Shown here one piece after another: positions 9,312 to 18,041 of a stretch of 64,000 bases of DNA. The notes beneath the pieces were generated by a model. That model had not been told where the DNA came from and ran no database searches. It was given only the letters and a program-made list of their open reading frames with translations. Where the stretch lies: NCBI RefSeq assembly GCF_016745275.1, contig NZ_JADOEP010000001.1, positions 186,001-250,000 on the forward strand. Direction: 5' to 3'. The translations under genes were made by a program, and so were the position numbers. Source of the DNA: Enterococcus sp. BWB1-3. GTDB lineage: Bacteria; Bacillota; Bacilli; Lactobacillales; Enterococcaceae. The number at the start of each line of letters is the position of its first letter. The stretch's first letter is position 1.

Positions 9312-10041
9312 TATAGTTGGAAAATGGCATCCTTCGACTAAATTAATGATTGTTTTAACTGTAATAATTGTTAGTATGTTTTCAACGTTACCAACTGTTC
9401 AATATGTGCTTTTTGGAGTCGCGTTGGTTTTAAGCCTGTTTTCAGGAACAATAACTAACTTTTTTAATACTTTCTTTAAATCAGTTTTTGTAATTGTTTT
9501 ATTTATTTTCTTAGTTCAAGTGTTCATCGTTAAAAATGAGGATAGTCAATCGCTATGGTGGTTTATTGGATATTCTCAGATGGGAATGGATACAAGTGTT
9601 GGACTAACTTCTCGAATTGTGGCGATTAGCTCGATTATTATCTGGTTCTTTCAAGTAACTAGCGTCAAAGATATTGTTGCCGCTTTAGAAAAAGCCCGCA
9701 TTTCTAAGAAAGTAACTTTTGTGATTGCAGCAACCATTCAATTGATCCCACAGATGTCAAAATTGTCGCAAACTATAACAGATGCACAGAGGGCAAGAGG
9801 AATTGAAACGGAAGGTTCTGTGTTTATACGTATGAAAGCTTTTGTGCCTATGATGGGTCCACTAGTGTTAACATCCATTCAACAAACGGATGAACGCGTA
9901 CTAACTTTAGAGGCAAGAGGGTTTTCAGCACCAATGAAAAAGACAACGTACTATTCTATCAAAAAAACACCATCGGATTATTTGATTGTCATATTTTGTT
10001 TAGCTGCGTTGATTGTGTATTTTGTGGGGGGACCATTATGA
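9304..10041 (+). CDS. ecfT: ECF transporter transmembrane (T) component
   Basis: A 245-residue membrane protein that couples the two ATPases to the S component. It starts HPSTKLMIVLTVIIVSMFST, has four to five hydrophobic segments, and carries the two coupling-helix A-R-G motifs expected of EcfT (DAQRARGIETEG and EARGFSAP). Its TGA overlaps the ATG of the first ATPase gene. This is a group I arrangement with a dedicated module, distinct from the shared ecfA1-A2-T set that Lactobacillales usually carry near the ribosomal operons. Confidence 0.9.
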   Translation: MDSIVGKWHPSTKLMIVLTVIIVSMFSTLPTVQYVLFGVALVLSLFSGTITNFFNTFFKSVFVIVLFIFLVQVFIVKNEDSQSLWWFIGYSQMGMDTSVGLTSRIVAISSIIIWFFQVTSVKDIVAALEKARISKKVTFVIAATIQLIPQMSKLSQTITDAQRARGIETEGSVFIRMKAFVPMMGPLVLTSIQQTDERVLTLEARGFSAPMKKTTYYSIKKTPSDYLIVIFCLAALIVYFVGGPL

Positions 10042-10877
10042 GTTTAATCGAATTGAAAAATGTGACGTATAAATATCCGTTAGATGTTGAACCAGTAATT
10101 AAAGATGTATCGCTATCATTTGAAAAAGGCAAGGTGTACGGACTTATCGGAAATAACCAAGCAGGGAAAACAACGCTTTGTAATATTATTCGTGGCTTTA
10201 TTCCTACTTTGTTCTTTGGTGAGTTAACAGGTGAAGTGACTTATAAAGAGAAATCTGTTCAAGAATACAATGTAGGCGCATTAGCTGCTGAGATTGGGTA
10301 CTCTTCGCAAAATCCATTTACTCAAATTTCTGGGGTTAAGGATACTGTAGAAGAAGAGATTGCTTATGGTATGGAAAACATTGGGATTGCACCGGAGATT
10401 ATGAAAGTTAAAGTACAAGAATTGTTGGAACTGTTTACTCTAGAAATACTTAAAGAAAAAAATCCGTATGAGTTATCTGGCGGTCAAAAACAACGTGTTG
10501 CATTGGCTTCTGTTGTGGCTTTAGATCCTGAAGTCATCATTTTGGATGAGCCGACTTCTCAACTTGATCCTCAGAGTACGGAGGAAGTCTTTCAAATTAT
10601 TTCGATGTTAAAAGATCAAGGTAAGACAATTATCGTGGTGGAGCATAAGGTGGATTTACTGGCGGAATATTGTGATGCAATCATTTTGTTGGAGAATGGA
10701 CATGTGGTGAAGAGTGGCGAAACTCACCAGCTGCTGAACGACAGAACGATATTGCAGCATGGGGGTTCTTTGCCACAAGTAGCATTGTTCTTTTTGGAGC
10801 AGCTAGGGTATGATACACAAATACCAATTACAATGGACGAAGCAATTGTAAAATTAAAGGAGGTCGCTTCAAAATGA
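10038..10877 (+). CDS. ECF transporter ATP-binding subunit (EcfA)
   Basis: A 279-residue ABC ATPase starting at the ATG that overlaps the ecfT stop. Walker A is GNNQAGKTT (Gln where Gly or Ser-Gly is usual), the signature is LSGGQKQRVALAS, Walker B is VIILDEPTSQLD, and the H-loop is VVEHKVD. It forms a heterodimer with the next gene product to power uptake. The C-terminal extension after the H-loop is typical of ECF ATPases. Overlap with both neighbours indicates tight translational coupling. Confidence 0.93.
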   Translation: MSLIELKNVTYKYPLDVEPVIKDVSLSFEKGKVYGLIGNNQAGKTTLCNIIRGFIPTLFFGELTGEVTYKEKSVQEYNVGALAAEIGYSSQNPFTQISGVKDTVEEEIAYGMENIGIAPEIMKVKVQELLELFTLEILKEKNPYELSGGQKQRVALASVVALDPEVIILDEPTSQLDPQSTEEVFQIISMLKDQGKTIIVVEHKVDLLAEYCDAIILLENGHVVKSGETHQLLNDRTILQHGGSLPQVALFFLEQLGYDTQIPITMDEAIVKLKEVASK

Positions 10878-11689
10878 GTTTCTTAAAATTAAGTGAAGTT
10901 AGTTATAGCTACCCAAATGGTTTTGAAGCAACTCAAAAGGTTTCAATGGAGTTTCAACTAGGTGAAGCTGTTGCAATTATTGGTCAAAATGGTGCCGGAA
11001 AAACGACCACAGTTAAGCTGATGAATGGCTTGTTACGGCCAACGAAAGGGGAAGTCTTGATTGATGGGAAATCAACGAATGTCTTTACTGCAGCTCAAAT
11101 GTCGAAGCATGTGGGTTATGTTTTTCAAAATCCCGATGACCAAATCTTTCAAGAGACTATCGAAAAGGAGATTGCTTTTGGTCCTAAAAGTCAAAAATTA
11201 GCTGTTTCGGTTATCAAAAAGAAAGTTAAGGAGGCCGCTGAGACATGTGGATTGACGGAGGTCTTAAATGAGCATCCTTATAATTTGTCTTACTCTAAGA
11301 GAAAGTTTATTACAATTGCTGCAATCATAGCGATGGATCCAGAGGTTATTGTTTTGGATGAACCAACAGCAGGGCAAGATAGAGAATCCACTGAGCTTTT
11401 GGGCAGAATTATTAAAGAATTATCTGCTAAAAATAAAGCTGTCATAACGATTACTCATGATATGGAGTTCGTAGTAAAAGAGTTTCAGCGTGTATTAGTT
11501 TTTGCAGATAAACAATTACGCAAAGAAGGAACACCTAGAGAAGTATTTTGGGATGAAAGTCTATTGACTTTGAGTGGACTAAAGCAGCCTTATATTTGTC
11601 AATTAGCCAAAGCGTTAGAATTTAAGAATATTTTGACGATGGAAGAACTAGGAAAGAAGGTACTTGGACATGAAAAAAATTCTGATTGA
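10874..11689 (+). CDS. ECF transporter ATP-binding subunit (EcfA')
   Basis: A 271-residue ABC ATPase with normal Walker A (GQNGAGKTTT), Q-loop (FQNPDDQIFQ), Walker B (VIVLDEPTAGQD) and H-loop (TITHDME). Its signature segment is LSYSKRKFITIAA instead of LSGGQ. The partner EcfA has a standard signature, so one of the two composite ATP sites of the heterodimer is built with a degenerate motif. It overlaps the nucleoside hydrolase gene by 20 bases. Confidence 0.93.
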   Translation: MSFLKLSEVSYSYPNGFEATQKVSMEFQLGEAVAIIGQNGAGKTTTVKLMNGLLRPTKGEVLIDGKSTNVFTAAQMSKHVGYVFQNPDDQIFQETIEKEIAFGPKSQKLAVSVIKKKVKEAAETCGLTEVLNEHPYNLSYSKRKFITIAAIIAMDPEVIVLDEPTAGQDRESTELLGRIIKELSAKNKAVITITHDMEFVVKEFQRVLVFADKQLRKEGTPREVFWDESLLTLSGLKQPYICQLAKALEFKNILTMEELGKKVLGHEKNSD

Positions 11690-12596
11690 TTGCGATCCTG
11701 GTCATGATGATGCGCTTGCGATTATAATGGCATTGGCTAATGCTGAAAAATTAAAGGTCTTAGGCATAACAACGATTGGTGGAAATCAGACTTTAGCCAA
11801 GGTGACAAAGAATGCGCGAAATATCTTACATTTTCTGCACTCAGAAATCCCATTAGCAGCAGGACAAGAAGGGCCGTTGGTAAAGTCATTGAAGACGGCA
11901 CCTGAAGCTCATGGCGAAAGTGGAATGGAAGGACCTTATTTTGAAGGAGCAGAGTATCCTGTAAGTCAGATGAATGGTGTAGAGTTTCTTTATCGAAAAA
12001 TACTGCAGGCAGAAGGGAAAGTGACGATTGCGGCTTTAGGTCCGTTAACTAATATAGCTTTACTTCTTAAAAGCCATCCAGAGGTTCTTCCGTTGATAGA
12101 AGAGATTGTGTTGATGGGTGGGGGAATCAGTCATGGCAATCAAACTCCGTTAGCTGAATTTAATATTTATGTTGATCCTGAAGCAGCTGAGATTGTTTTT
12201 CAAAGTGGCTTACAAATCGTTATGGCGGGGTTAGATGTAACAGAAAAAGCAGTCATTACCGTAGCTGAAATTGATCAGTTACACGGTCGAGGGCGTGTCA
12301 ATCAACTGGCTTATGAACTTTTGTCATTTTATAATACCTCTGGCCGTCAATTTGGGTTTATTGACTCACCTCTTCATGATTTATGTACAATTGCGTATTT
12401 ATTGATGCCTGAAATTTTTACGGGTACAGCTGCTGATATCCATGTAATTACAGATGATTCGCTAGCTAGAGGGTTGACTTATGGTGATTTTAGACGTGCT
12501 TTTGATTTACCAAAGAATACCCTTGTTTTACAGGAAGTTGACCGAGAAAAATTTGTAAAACTGTTGATGGACGCATTAGATAGATTGGATGCATAG
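11670..12596 (+). CDS. Inosine-uridine-preferring nucleoside hydrolase
   Basis: A 308-residue hydrolase that splits the N-glycosidic bond of ribonucleosides to ribose and free base. The calcium-binding N-terminal DCDPGHDDALAI (family D-x-D-P-G-x-D-D) is clear, with AALGPLTNIALLL and GGGISHGNQTPLAEFNIYVD, then DSPLHDLCTIAYL near the C-terminus. I preferred the ATG at 11670. It is co-transcribed with the ECF importer and followed by ribokinase, which would phosphorylate the ribose released. Confidence 0.95.
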   Translation: MKKILIDCDPGHDDALAIIMALANAEKLKVLGITTIGGNQTLAKVTKNARNILHFLHSEIPLAAGQEGPLVKSLKTAPEAHGESGMEGPYFEGAEYPVSQMNGVEFLYRKILQAEGKVTIAALGPLTNIALLLKSHPEVLPLIEEIVLMGGGISHGNQTPLAEFNIYVDPEAAEIVFQSGLQIVMAGLDVTEKAVITVAEIDQLHGRGRVNQLAYELLSFYNTSGRQFGFIDSPLHDLCTIAYLLMPEIFTGTAADIHVITDDSLARGLTYGDFRRAFDLPKNTLVLQEVDREKFVKLLMDALDRLDA

Positions 12597-12607
12597 GAGG
12601 AAAGTAA

Positions 12608-13489
12608 ATGAAGAAAATTCTTGTAATCGGCTCAATGTCTGTTGATTTAACGATTGAAACAAATCGTATGCCAGAACAAGGTGAAACGATAAAAGCTGAT
12701 TTTCTCGAACTATTTTGTGGTGGGAAAGGAGCAAACCAAGCTGTCTCAATTGCTCGTTTAGGTGGGGCAGTGGACATTCTTGGCTGTGTCGGTCAAGATG
12801 CCCATGGTGAAATGGTAGTGGAAAATATGAGAGAAAATCAAGTGGATACAGAGATGATTAGTATGAGTTCTTCGGCTTTAACGGGAACTGCTCACATATT
12901 TTTAATTAATCATGACAATCGTATTGTTGTAGTTCCCGGAGCAAATAATGAGGTAACGCCTGAATTTGTTGAAGAGAAATTAACCAAGCCGCTTTCTGCT
13001 TACGGAATGGTTATTCTACAAAATGAGATTCCGAATGAGACGATTCATTTTATTGTGAAGCATTGCAAAGAAGAGGATGTCCCTATTTTATATAACCCAG
13101 CCCCAGCTGATAAAACAGCGAGAGCTTTGATGGATGACTTAACCTTTTTAACACCTAATGAGAATGAGTGTAAACAAATCTTTCCTCAATTGACTATAAC
13201 AGAAGCTGTTGAGAAATTTCCGAATCAGTTGGTGGTGACACTAGGCTCTGAGGGCGTTATCTTTCATGATGGACAAACAATTCGTCAGATTCCAGCGTAT
13301 AAGGTTAAGGCAATAGATACAACGGGTGCTGGAGACACCTTCAATGGCGCTTTTGCGCTAGAAATAATTCGCAGAAAATCAATTGCAGAAGCTATTCAAC
13401 TGGCTAATAAAGCGGCAGCTATTTCAGTAACCAAAAAAGGCGCACAGGGTGGAATGCCAACCGAAAAAGAGATGAAACAATTTGATTAA
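12608..13489 (+). CDS. rbsK: Ribokinase (PfkB family)
   Basis: A 293-residue sugar kinase. It has the N-terminal GSMSVDLTIETNRMPEQGET, the GGKGANQAV substrate motif, and the C-terminal ATP and anion-hole motif DTTGAGDTFNGAFA with the catalytic Asp. It converts ribose to ribose 5-phosphate for the pentose phosphate pathway. It lies 11 bases after the hydrolase with a GGAGG site, so hydrolase plus kinase form a direct route from imported nucleoside to central metabolism. Confidence 0.95.
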   Translation: MKKILVIGSMSVDLTIETNRMPEQGETIKADFLELFCGGKGANQAVSIARLGGAVDILGCVGQDAHGEMVVENMRENQVDTEMISMSSSALTGTAHIFLINHDNRIVVVPGANNEVTPEFVEEKLTKPLSAYGMVILQNEIPNETIHFIVKHCKEEDVPILYNPAPADKTARALMDDLTFLTPNENECKQIFPQLTITEAVEKFPNQLVVTLGSEGVIFHDGQTIRQIPAYKVKAIDTTGAGDTFNGAFALEIIRRKSIAEAIQLANKAAAISVTKKGAQGGMPTEKEMKQFD

Positions 13490-13536
13490 GAAATAAAAAC
13501 AAAAAGCAGAGCTGTGGGAAAGGGCGGGAGGATTTA

Positions 13537-14088
13537 ATGAAAAACAATCTATTACTATGTATTGTAATCGCTTCAATAAACTTGATAGGTACCTTGTTGA
13601 TTGGAAAGTTAGCTATCGGTCAATTTATTTGGATCAGTTTCCTTGCATTACAATTTTATTTTATAGGAAATATTGCTATGCAAAAGAGAGCTTGTTTTGA
13701 ATTACTTGCTTCGTTTACCGTGGGACTTTTTTGGGGGCAGCTTTCCAATATGCTTTGGCATTATTTTTCTGATTCATTGACCTATTTTGCTATCAATTTT
13801 ATTGATGGTGGCATACTCATCTTCCTATTAAGCGCAGGGGCGCTGATTTTGTTTGATAAAAAATTACCTGGGCGCTTACCGGCAACATTTACTGGGTTAA
13901 CAGTGACTGTTTTGTTATTGGGACGGCCAGTACCATTTATTGGTCAAGGACTTTTAGGAGATAGACCGATTATTATTGGTCTATGTATCGCATGTGGAAT
14001 GTATGCATATGGTTTGCTTATGGCCGTCATGGTGGATGTTGTCTACAGCAATTTGGTTAGAAAAATTTATGGAGAAGGCGAGAGGTAA
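13537..14088 (+). CDS. Multi-pass membrane protein of unknown function (DUF1097-like?)
   Basis: A 183-residue protein with about five hydrophobic segments and short polar loops. Conserved-looking features are FWGQLSNMLWH and a C-terminal basic tail. Its size and the segment FLALQFYFIGNIAMQKRACF recall DUF1097 membrane proteins, but I am not sure. It sits between rbsK and the PNP gene on the same strand and may be an exporter or an accessory to nucleoside or base movement. The start follows GGGAGGA. Confidence 0.6.
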   Translation: MKNNLLLCIVIASINLIGTLLIGKLAIGQFIWISFLALQFYFIGNIAMQKRACFELLASFTVGLFWGQLSNMLWHYFSDSLTYFAINFIDGGILIFLLSAGALILFDKKLPGRLPATFTGLTVTVLLLGRPVPFIGQGLLGDRPIIIGLCIACGMYAYGLLMAVMVDVVYSNLVRKIYGEGER

Positions 14089-14194
14089 TGTGTGGAAATT
14101 TTTCTTAATACAGCTGATTTTCATCAATAAAGAATTTTCGAACGACTGAGTAGAATACATAAATTAATGATGGAAAGATAAGGAGAATGAGAAA

Positions 14195-15010
14195 ATGACG
14201 TTGACAGAAAACTTACAGGAAACCATTTTATATATTAAGAATCAGGGAGTAAAAGAAATCGATTTTGCATTAATCTTAGGTTCAGGGTTGGGTGAATTGG
14301 CAGATGAGATACAGGATGTTGTAAAGATTCCTTATCATAAAATTCCTCATTTTCCAGTTTCAACAGTGGTCGGACATGCGGGTCAGTTAGTTTATGGAAC
14401 GTTGTCTGGAAAAAAAGTACTGGCTATGCAGGGCCGTTTTCATTTCTATGAAGGGTATTCTATGGAGACGGTTGTTTATCCAGTACGAGTGATTGCGATG
14501 CTGAAAGCCCACTCCTTAATTGTGACTAATGCAAGTGGAGGGGTCAACACAACGTTTGAACCAGGTGACTTAATGCTGATTACAGATCAAATCAATAATA
14601 TGGGAACCAATCCTTTAATTGGGATGAATGTGGATGAAATGGGTCCACGCTTTCCAGACATGAGTCAGGCTTTTGATGGAGCTTATCAGAAGATTGCGGT
14701 GCAAGCAGCGGAAAAGTTAAATATTCAATTGAGGAAAGGGATTTATATGGGGGGGACAGGGCCTTCTTATGAGACACCAGCTGAGATTCATTTTGCACGG
14801 AAAATTGGAGCTGATGGAGTAGGAATGTCAACAGTACCTGAAGTAATTGTGGCGGTGCACAGTGGTTTAAGAGTTTTGGGCATCTCTTGTATTACGAATC
14901 TTGCAGCAGGCATGCAAGAAGTTCTTAATCATGAAGAAGTTATTGAAACAACGGAACGTGTGAAAGCTGATTTTAAAACTTTAATCAAAGAAATTCTGCT
15001 GACTATCTGA
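14195..15010 (+). CDS. punA: Purine nucleoside phosphorylase (trimeric, PNP-I type)
   Basis: A 271-residue enzyme that cleaves purine (deoxy)nucleosides with phosphate to base and (deoxy)ribose 1-phosphate. Family landmarks are ILGSGLGELAD (phosphate-binding Ser), VVGHAGQLVYG, GRFHFYEGYSMETVVYPVRV, VTNASGGVN, and the purine-site segment YETPAEI and GVGMSTVPEVIVAVH. Length matches the trimeric PunA/PNP-II class and not hexameric DeoD. It closes the first nucleoside gene run. Confidence 0.95.
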   Translation: MTLTENLQETILYIKNQGVKEIDFALILGSGLGELADEIQDVVKIPYHKIPHFPVSTVVGHAGQLVYGTLSGKKVLAMQGRFHFYEGYSMETVVYPVRVIAMLKAHSLIVTNASGGVNTTFEPGDLMLITDQINNMGTNPLIGMNVDEMGPRFPDMSQAFDGAYQKIAVQAAEKLNIQLRKGIYMGGTGPSYETPAEIHFARKIGADGVGMSTVPEVIVAVHSGLRVLGISCITNLAAGMQEVLNHEEVIETTERVKADFKTLIKEILLTI

Positions 15011-15266
15011 GGAGAATCTATAAGTGCAGCCTACGTAAGGTTAAATGTTGGGTGGAGAAGATAGCATTAGAGAATGAAATGTTTTTTGAAACGTACGAAC
15101 TATTCCTGTTTTTCCATCGTCGCTCAAACAGAAATAATTAGCAGAAGCCAGTTTTTTATTAAGAAGGAAACTCAGTAGAGAAGATAGAGCACATTCTTTA
15201 AGCGTTTCTTTCTTTTTTTGCGCCATGAAACTTGTTAATTTACAATTTAACGAGAAAAACTGTCTG

Positions 15267-15348
15267 AAAAGTTGTGAAAAACAAATAAAAACGCTTGCAA
15301 TATTGGGAATTTATTGTATAATTAAATTATAAAGTTGTGAAAAAACAA
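15267..15348 (+). promoter_or_regulatory. Promoter flanked by two direct operator-like repeats
   Basis: A promoter with TTGCAA (15295-15300), a 16-base spacer and TATAAT (15317-15322) lies between two copies of AAAGTTGTGAAAAA(A)CAA, at 15267-15284 and 15331-15348. The copies are 63 bp apart, almost exactly six helical turns, one upstream of the -35 and one just after the start site. This is the layout expected for a repressor that binds two sites and bends or loops the promoter; the DeoR-family protein encoded at 23134 is the natural candidate. The remainder of 15011-15366 has no recognisable gene. Confidence 0.65.
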
Positions 15349-15365
15349 TTCGGGAGGCCTTTATA

Positions 15366-16286
15366 ATGGATAATGCCAAAATCATTAAGCGACTAGAAAA
15401 GCCAAAGAGAAAAGTAGATGTAGTTCTTGATACGGATACATATAATGAGATTGATGATCAGTTTGCGCTAGCTTACTTAATTCAGTCGGAAGAAAAATTG
15501 AACTTAAAAGCTGTTTATGCAGCTCCATTTCTTAATCACCATTCTGAAAGTCCAGAAGATGGGATGCAAAGAAGTTATCAAGAATTATTTAATTGCTATA
15601 AATTGATGAATGAAACGCGATATCATGAAGTGACATTTAGAGGTTCTACTCAGTTTTTGAAGGATGAACAAACCCCCGAAGAGTCAGATGCTGTTAGAGA
15701 TTTGATTGACCGTTCAAAGAATTATTCTGAAGAAAATCCTCTATACGTGATAGGTATTGCAGCAGCTACTAATCTAGCTTCGGCTATTTTATTAGATCCA
15801 ACTATTATCAACCGGATTGTTATTTTATGGTTAGGTGGTTTGAGCTATGATTGGCATGATAACAAATCATTTAATTCAGGACAAGACGTTGCAGCAGCTC
15901 GTGTACTATTAGATTCTGGGGTGCCATTAGTTCAATTTCCAGGAAAGAATGTGATTTCTGCTTTTACAACAACAGGTCCCGAATTGGAATATTGGTTAAA
16001 AGGAAAAAATAAATTCTGTGATTACATGATTGAGAAAACAGCAGAGGAAGCTCGAATTTGTTATGGCGGAAGTGTTTGGTCAAGAGCTATCTGGGATGTA
16101 GTTCCTGTTGCTTGGCTTCTAGATGGGGAGTTTATGCTGGACACTCTAATTAAAAGCCCAATAATGCAATACAATGATTATTACAGCTTTGATTCTAGAC
16201 GTCACTTTATCAAGTATGTTTATCGTATTGAACGAGATAATTTGATGGATGACTTGTTTACTAAGTTGTCTAAGATTCCTAGTTAA
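15366..16286 (+). CDS. Nucleoside hydrolase, divergent
   Basis: A 306-residue member of the nucleoside hydrolase fold. The N-terminal calcium site is VLDTDTYNEIDDQFALAYLI, i.e. D-T-D-x-x-N-E-I-D-D instead of D-x-D-P-G-x-D-D, the variant found in a separate subgroup. IGIAAATNLASAILL corresponds to the active-site loop. It heads the second nucleoside operon directly downstream of the operator-flanked promoter, with a GGGAGG site. Together with the sugar-type ABC importer it may hydrolyse a nucleoside or glycosylated base brought in by that importer. Confidence 0.85.
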   Translation: MDNAKIIKRLEKPKRKVDVVLDTDTYNEIDDQFALAYLIQSEEKLNLKAVYAAPFLNHHSESPEDGMQRSYQELFNCYKLMNETRYHEVTFRGSTQFLKDEQTPEESDAVRDLIDRSKNYSEENPLYVIGIAAATNLASAILLDPTIINRIVILWLGGLSYDWHDNKSFNSGQDVAAARVLLDSGVPLVQFPGKNVISAFTTTGPELEYWLKGKNKFCDYMIEKTAEEARICYGGSVWSRAIWDVVPVAWLLDGEFMLDTLIKSPIMQYNDYYSFDSRRHFIKYVYRIERDNLMDDLFTKLSKIPS

Positions 16287-16310
16287 TAAACCGTGAAAGG
16301 AAGGTCCGGT

Positions 16311-17213
16311 ATGGCTGAAACAACTGCTAAGGAAATGAAAAGAGTAAGTAAAAAGAACTATCTAGGTAAGACTGAGCCTTGGTTTTATCTACTACCCTCA
16401 CTTGTTGCAATTGGTTTGTTTACGTACTATCCCTTTGTTACTAATATTTTTGACAGTTTGCATATCGTAGATTCTTTCGGCAATCGCCGTGCTTTTGTAG
16501 GAATAGAGAACTATCAAGCGATTTTAAGGAATCCCAAATTTTTACAAGCAATAGGAAATACTGTTTTGTTTTCAGCTATAACAATTCCGGCGTCATTAAT
16601 TATCGGACTCATCTTGGCGTTAGTTGCGCGAGAAAAAAGAAGGACTTCACCCATTTATGAAGCGATGTACTCGTTACCAATGGCGATGTCTTTAGCGGCA
16701 GTAGCGATGATTTTTCAATTAATGTTGAATCCTACGTTGGGAATGGTCAATAAAATTTTTGGCGTAGATATTAATTGGCTTAAAGACGTAACCACTTCTT
16801 TGTCTTCCTTGATTTTTATTGAAACATGGTTGAATATCGGTTTTAATTTCTTGTTTATGTTGACTGCTGTGAGAGGGATTCCTGATGAAATTTTAGAAAG
16901 TGCTGAGATAGACGGCGCAGTTGGATTTACTAGACTTTACAAGATTATTATCCCGTACATCTCACCAACAATTCTATTTTTACTTGTTTCCTCAATTGCT
17001 AAGGCAATGATTACTAGTGGCTTAACGCTGATTTTAACGCAAGGTGGGCCAGATGGAGCAACTGAAACAATTGTTTCTTTTATCTACAAAAATGCTATTT
17101 TAAATCAGAATTATAATATTGGTTATGCAGCTTCAGTAGTTGGCTTTGTCATTACACTTCTATTTGTAGGTCTGAGCTTTATTTATGAGAAGAGAGGAGT
17201 TCATTACGGATGA
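16311..17213 (+). CDS. CUT1-type ABC importer permease (UgpA/MalF-like)
   Basis: A 300-residue membrane protein with six hydrophobic segments and the binding-protein-dependent EAA loop ILESAEIDGAVGFTRLYKII. The start ATG at 16311 follows GGAAGG. It pairs with the next gene product, which it overlaps by four bases, to form the membrane channel of a carbohydrate-type (CUT1) importer. Context suggests nucleosides or a ribosylated compound as cargo. Confidence 0.9.
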   Translation: MAETTAKEMKRVSKKNYLGKTEPWFYLLPSLVAIGLFTYYPFVTNIFDSLHIVDSFGNRRAFVGIENYQAILRNPKFLQAIGNTVLFSAITIPASLIIGLILALVAREKRRTSPIYEAMYSLPMAMSLAAVAMIFQLMLNPTLGMVNKIFGVDINWLKDVTTSLSSLIFIETWLNIGFNFLFMLTAVRGIPDEILESAEIDGAVGFTRLYKIIIPYISPTILFLLVSSIAKAMITSGLTLILTQGGPDGATETIVSFIYKNAILNQNYNIGYAASVVGFVITLLFVGLSFIYEKRGVHYG

Positions 17214-18028
17214 AAAAAACAAGAAGTGTGGGGTATCAATTGTTCGCCTTGATCTTAGGGAGTATCGTGTTAATCCCAGTTTTGTATGCCCTTTCAGTTT
17301 CGTTTATGAAACCTGATGAGATTTTGAGTAGAGATGTTAATTTGTTGCCAAGAAGCTTTTATTTAGGAAACTATATTGCAGCATTCCAAAAAACAACGCT
17401 TACTCGTTTTTTACTCAATTCCTTTGTAATGACAGTTGGATCTTCAACGGTTAGATTAGTGACAGCTGGCACAGCAGCATTTGCCTTGTCCTTCTATAAC
17501 TTTAGAGGAAAGCAAGCTATGTTTTTGTTGATTATCGGAACGATGATGATCCCACCTGATTTACTGATTGTCAAAAACTATCGGACTGTTGCCAATATGG
17601 GCTTAATTAATACATATTTGGGTATGATGGTCATTTTCTTTGTTACAGCGTTAAATATTTTTGTGATGAGACAACATTTTTTAGCCTATTCAAAATCAAT
17701 TTATGAAGCAGCTAAAATTGATGGCTGTAGTAATTTTGAGTTCTTTATTCGAGTATTGCTGCCCTCTTCAAAACCAGTTTTAATCACCACTTTTATTTCA
17801 TCATTTGTAGGTATCTGGAACCAATACTTATGGCCATTACTAGTCACAAATCAAAATGAAATGCGGACAGCTCAGGTGGCAGTTACCTTGTTGAATTTTC
17901 CAGATGAGAGCCCTCACGGAATTATCATGGCTGCCTCTGTATTAATTGTGATACCAACTGTTGTCGTATTTATAACCTTCCAGCGTTATATCAAAAAAGG
18001 TATGATGGCTGGCGGAGTTAAAGGATAG
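17210..18028 (+). CDS. CUT1-type ABC importer permease (UgpE/MalG-like)
   Basis: A 272-residue, six-span membrane protein with the EAA loop SIYEAAKIDGCSNFEFFIRV, and a hydrophobic N-terminus followed by a conserved SFMKPDEI-type segment. It is the second half of the permease pair, translationally coupled to its partner. Confidence 0.9.
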   Translation: MKKTRSVGYQLFALILGSIVLIPVLYALSVSFMKPDEILSRDVNLLPRSFYLGNYIAAFQKTTLTRFLLNSFVMTVGSSTVRLVTAGTAAFALSFYNFRGKQAMFLLIIGTMMIPPDLLIVKNYRTVANMGLINTYLGMMVIFFVTALNIFVMRQHFLAYSKSIYEAAKIDGCSNFEFFIRVLLPSSKPVLITTFISSFVGIWNQYLWPLLVTNQNEMRTAQVAVTLLNFPDESPHGIIMAASVLIVIPTVVVFITFQRYIKKGMMAGGVKG

Positions 18029-18041
18029 AAGGGAGAAAAAA

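Noticed and set aside
15041-15226. Minus-strand frame of 61 codons between punA and the second nucleoside operon
   Set aside because: No convincing ribosome-binding site or protein-like pattern; it lies in an A/T-rich intergenic region.
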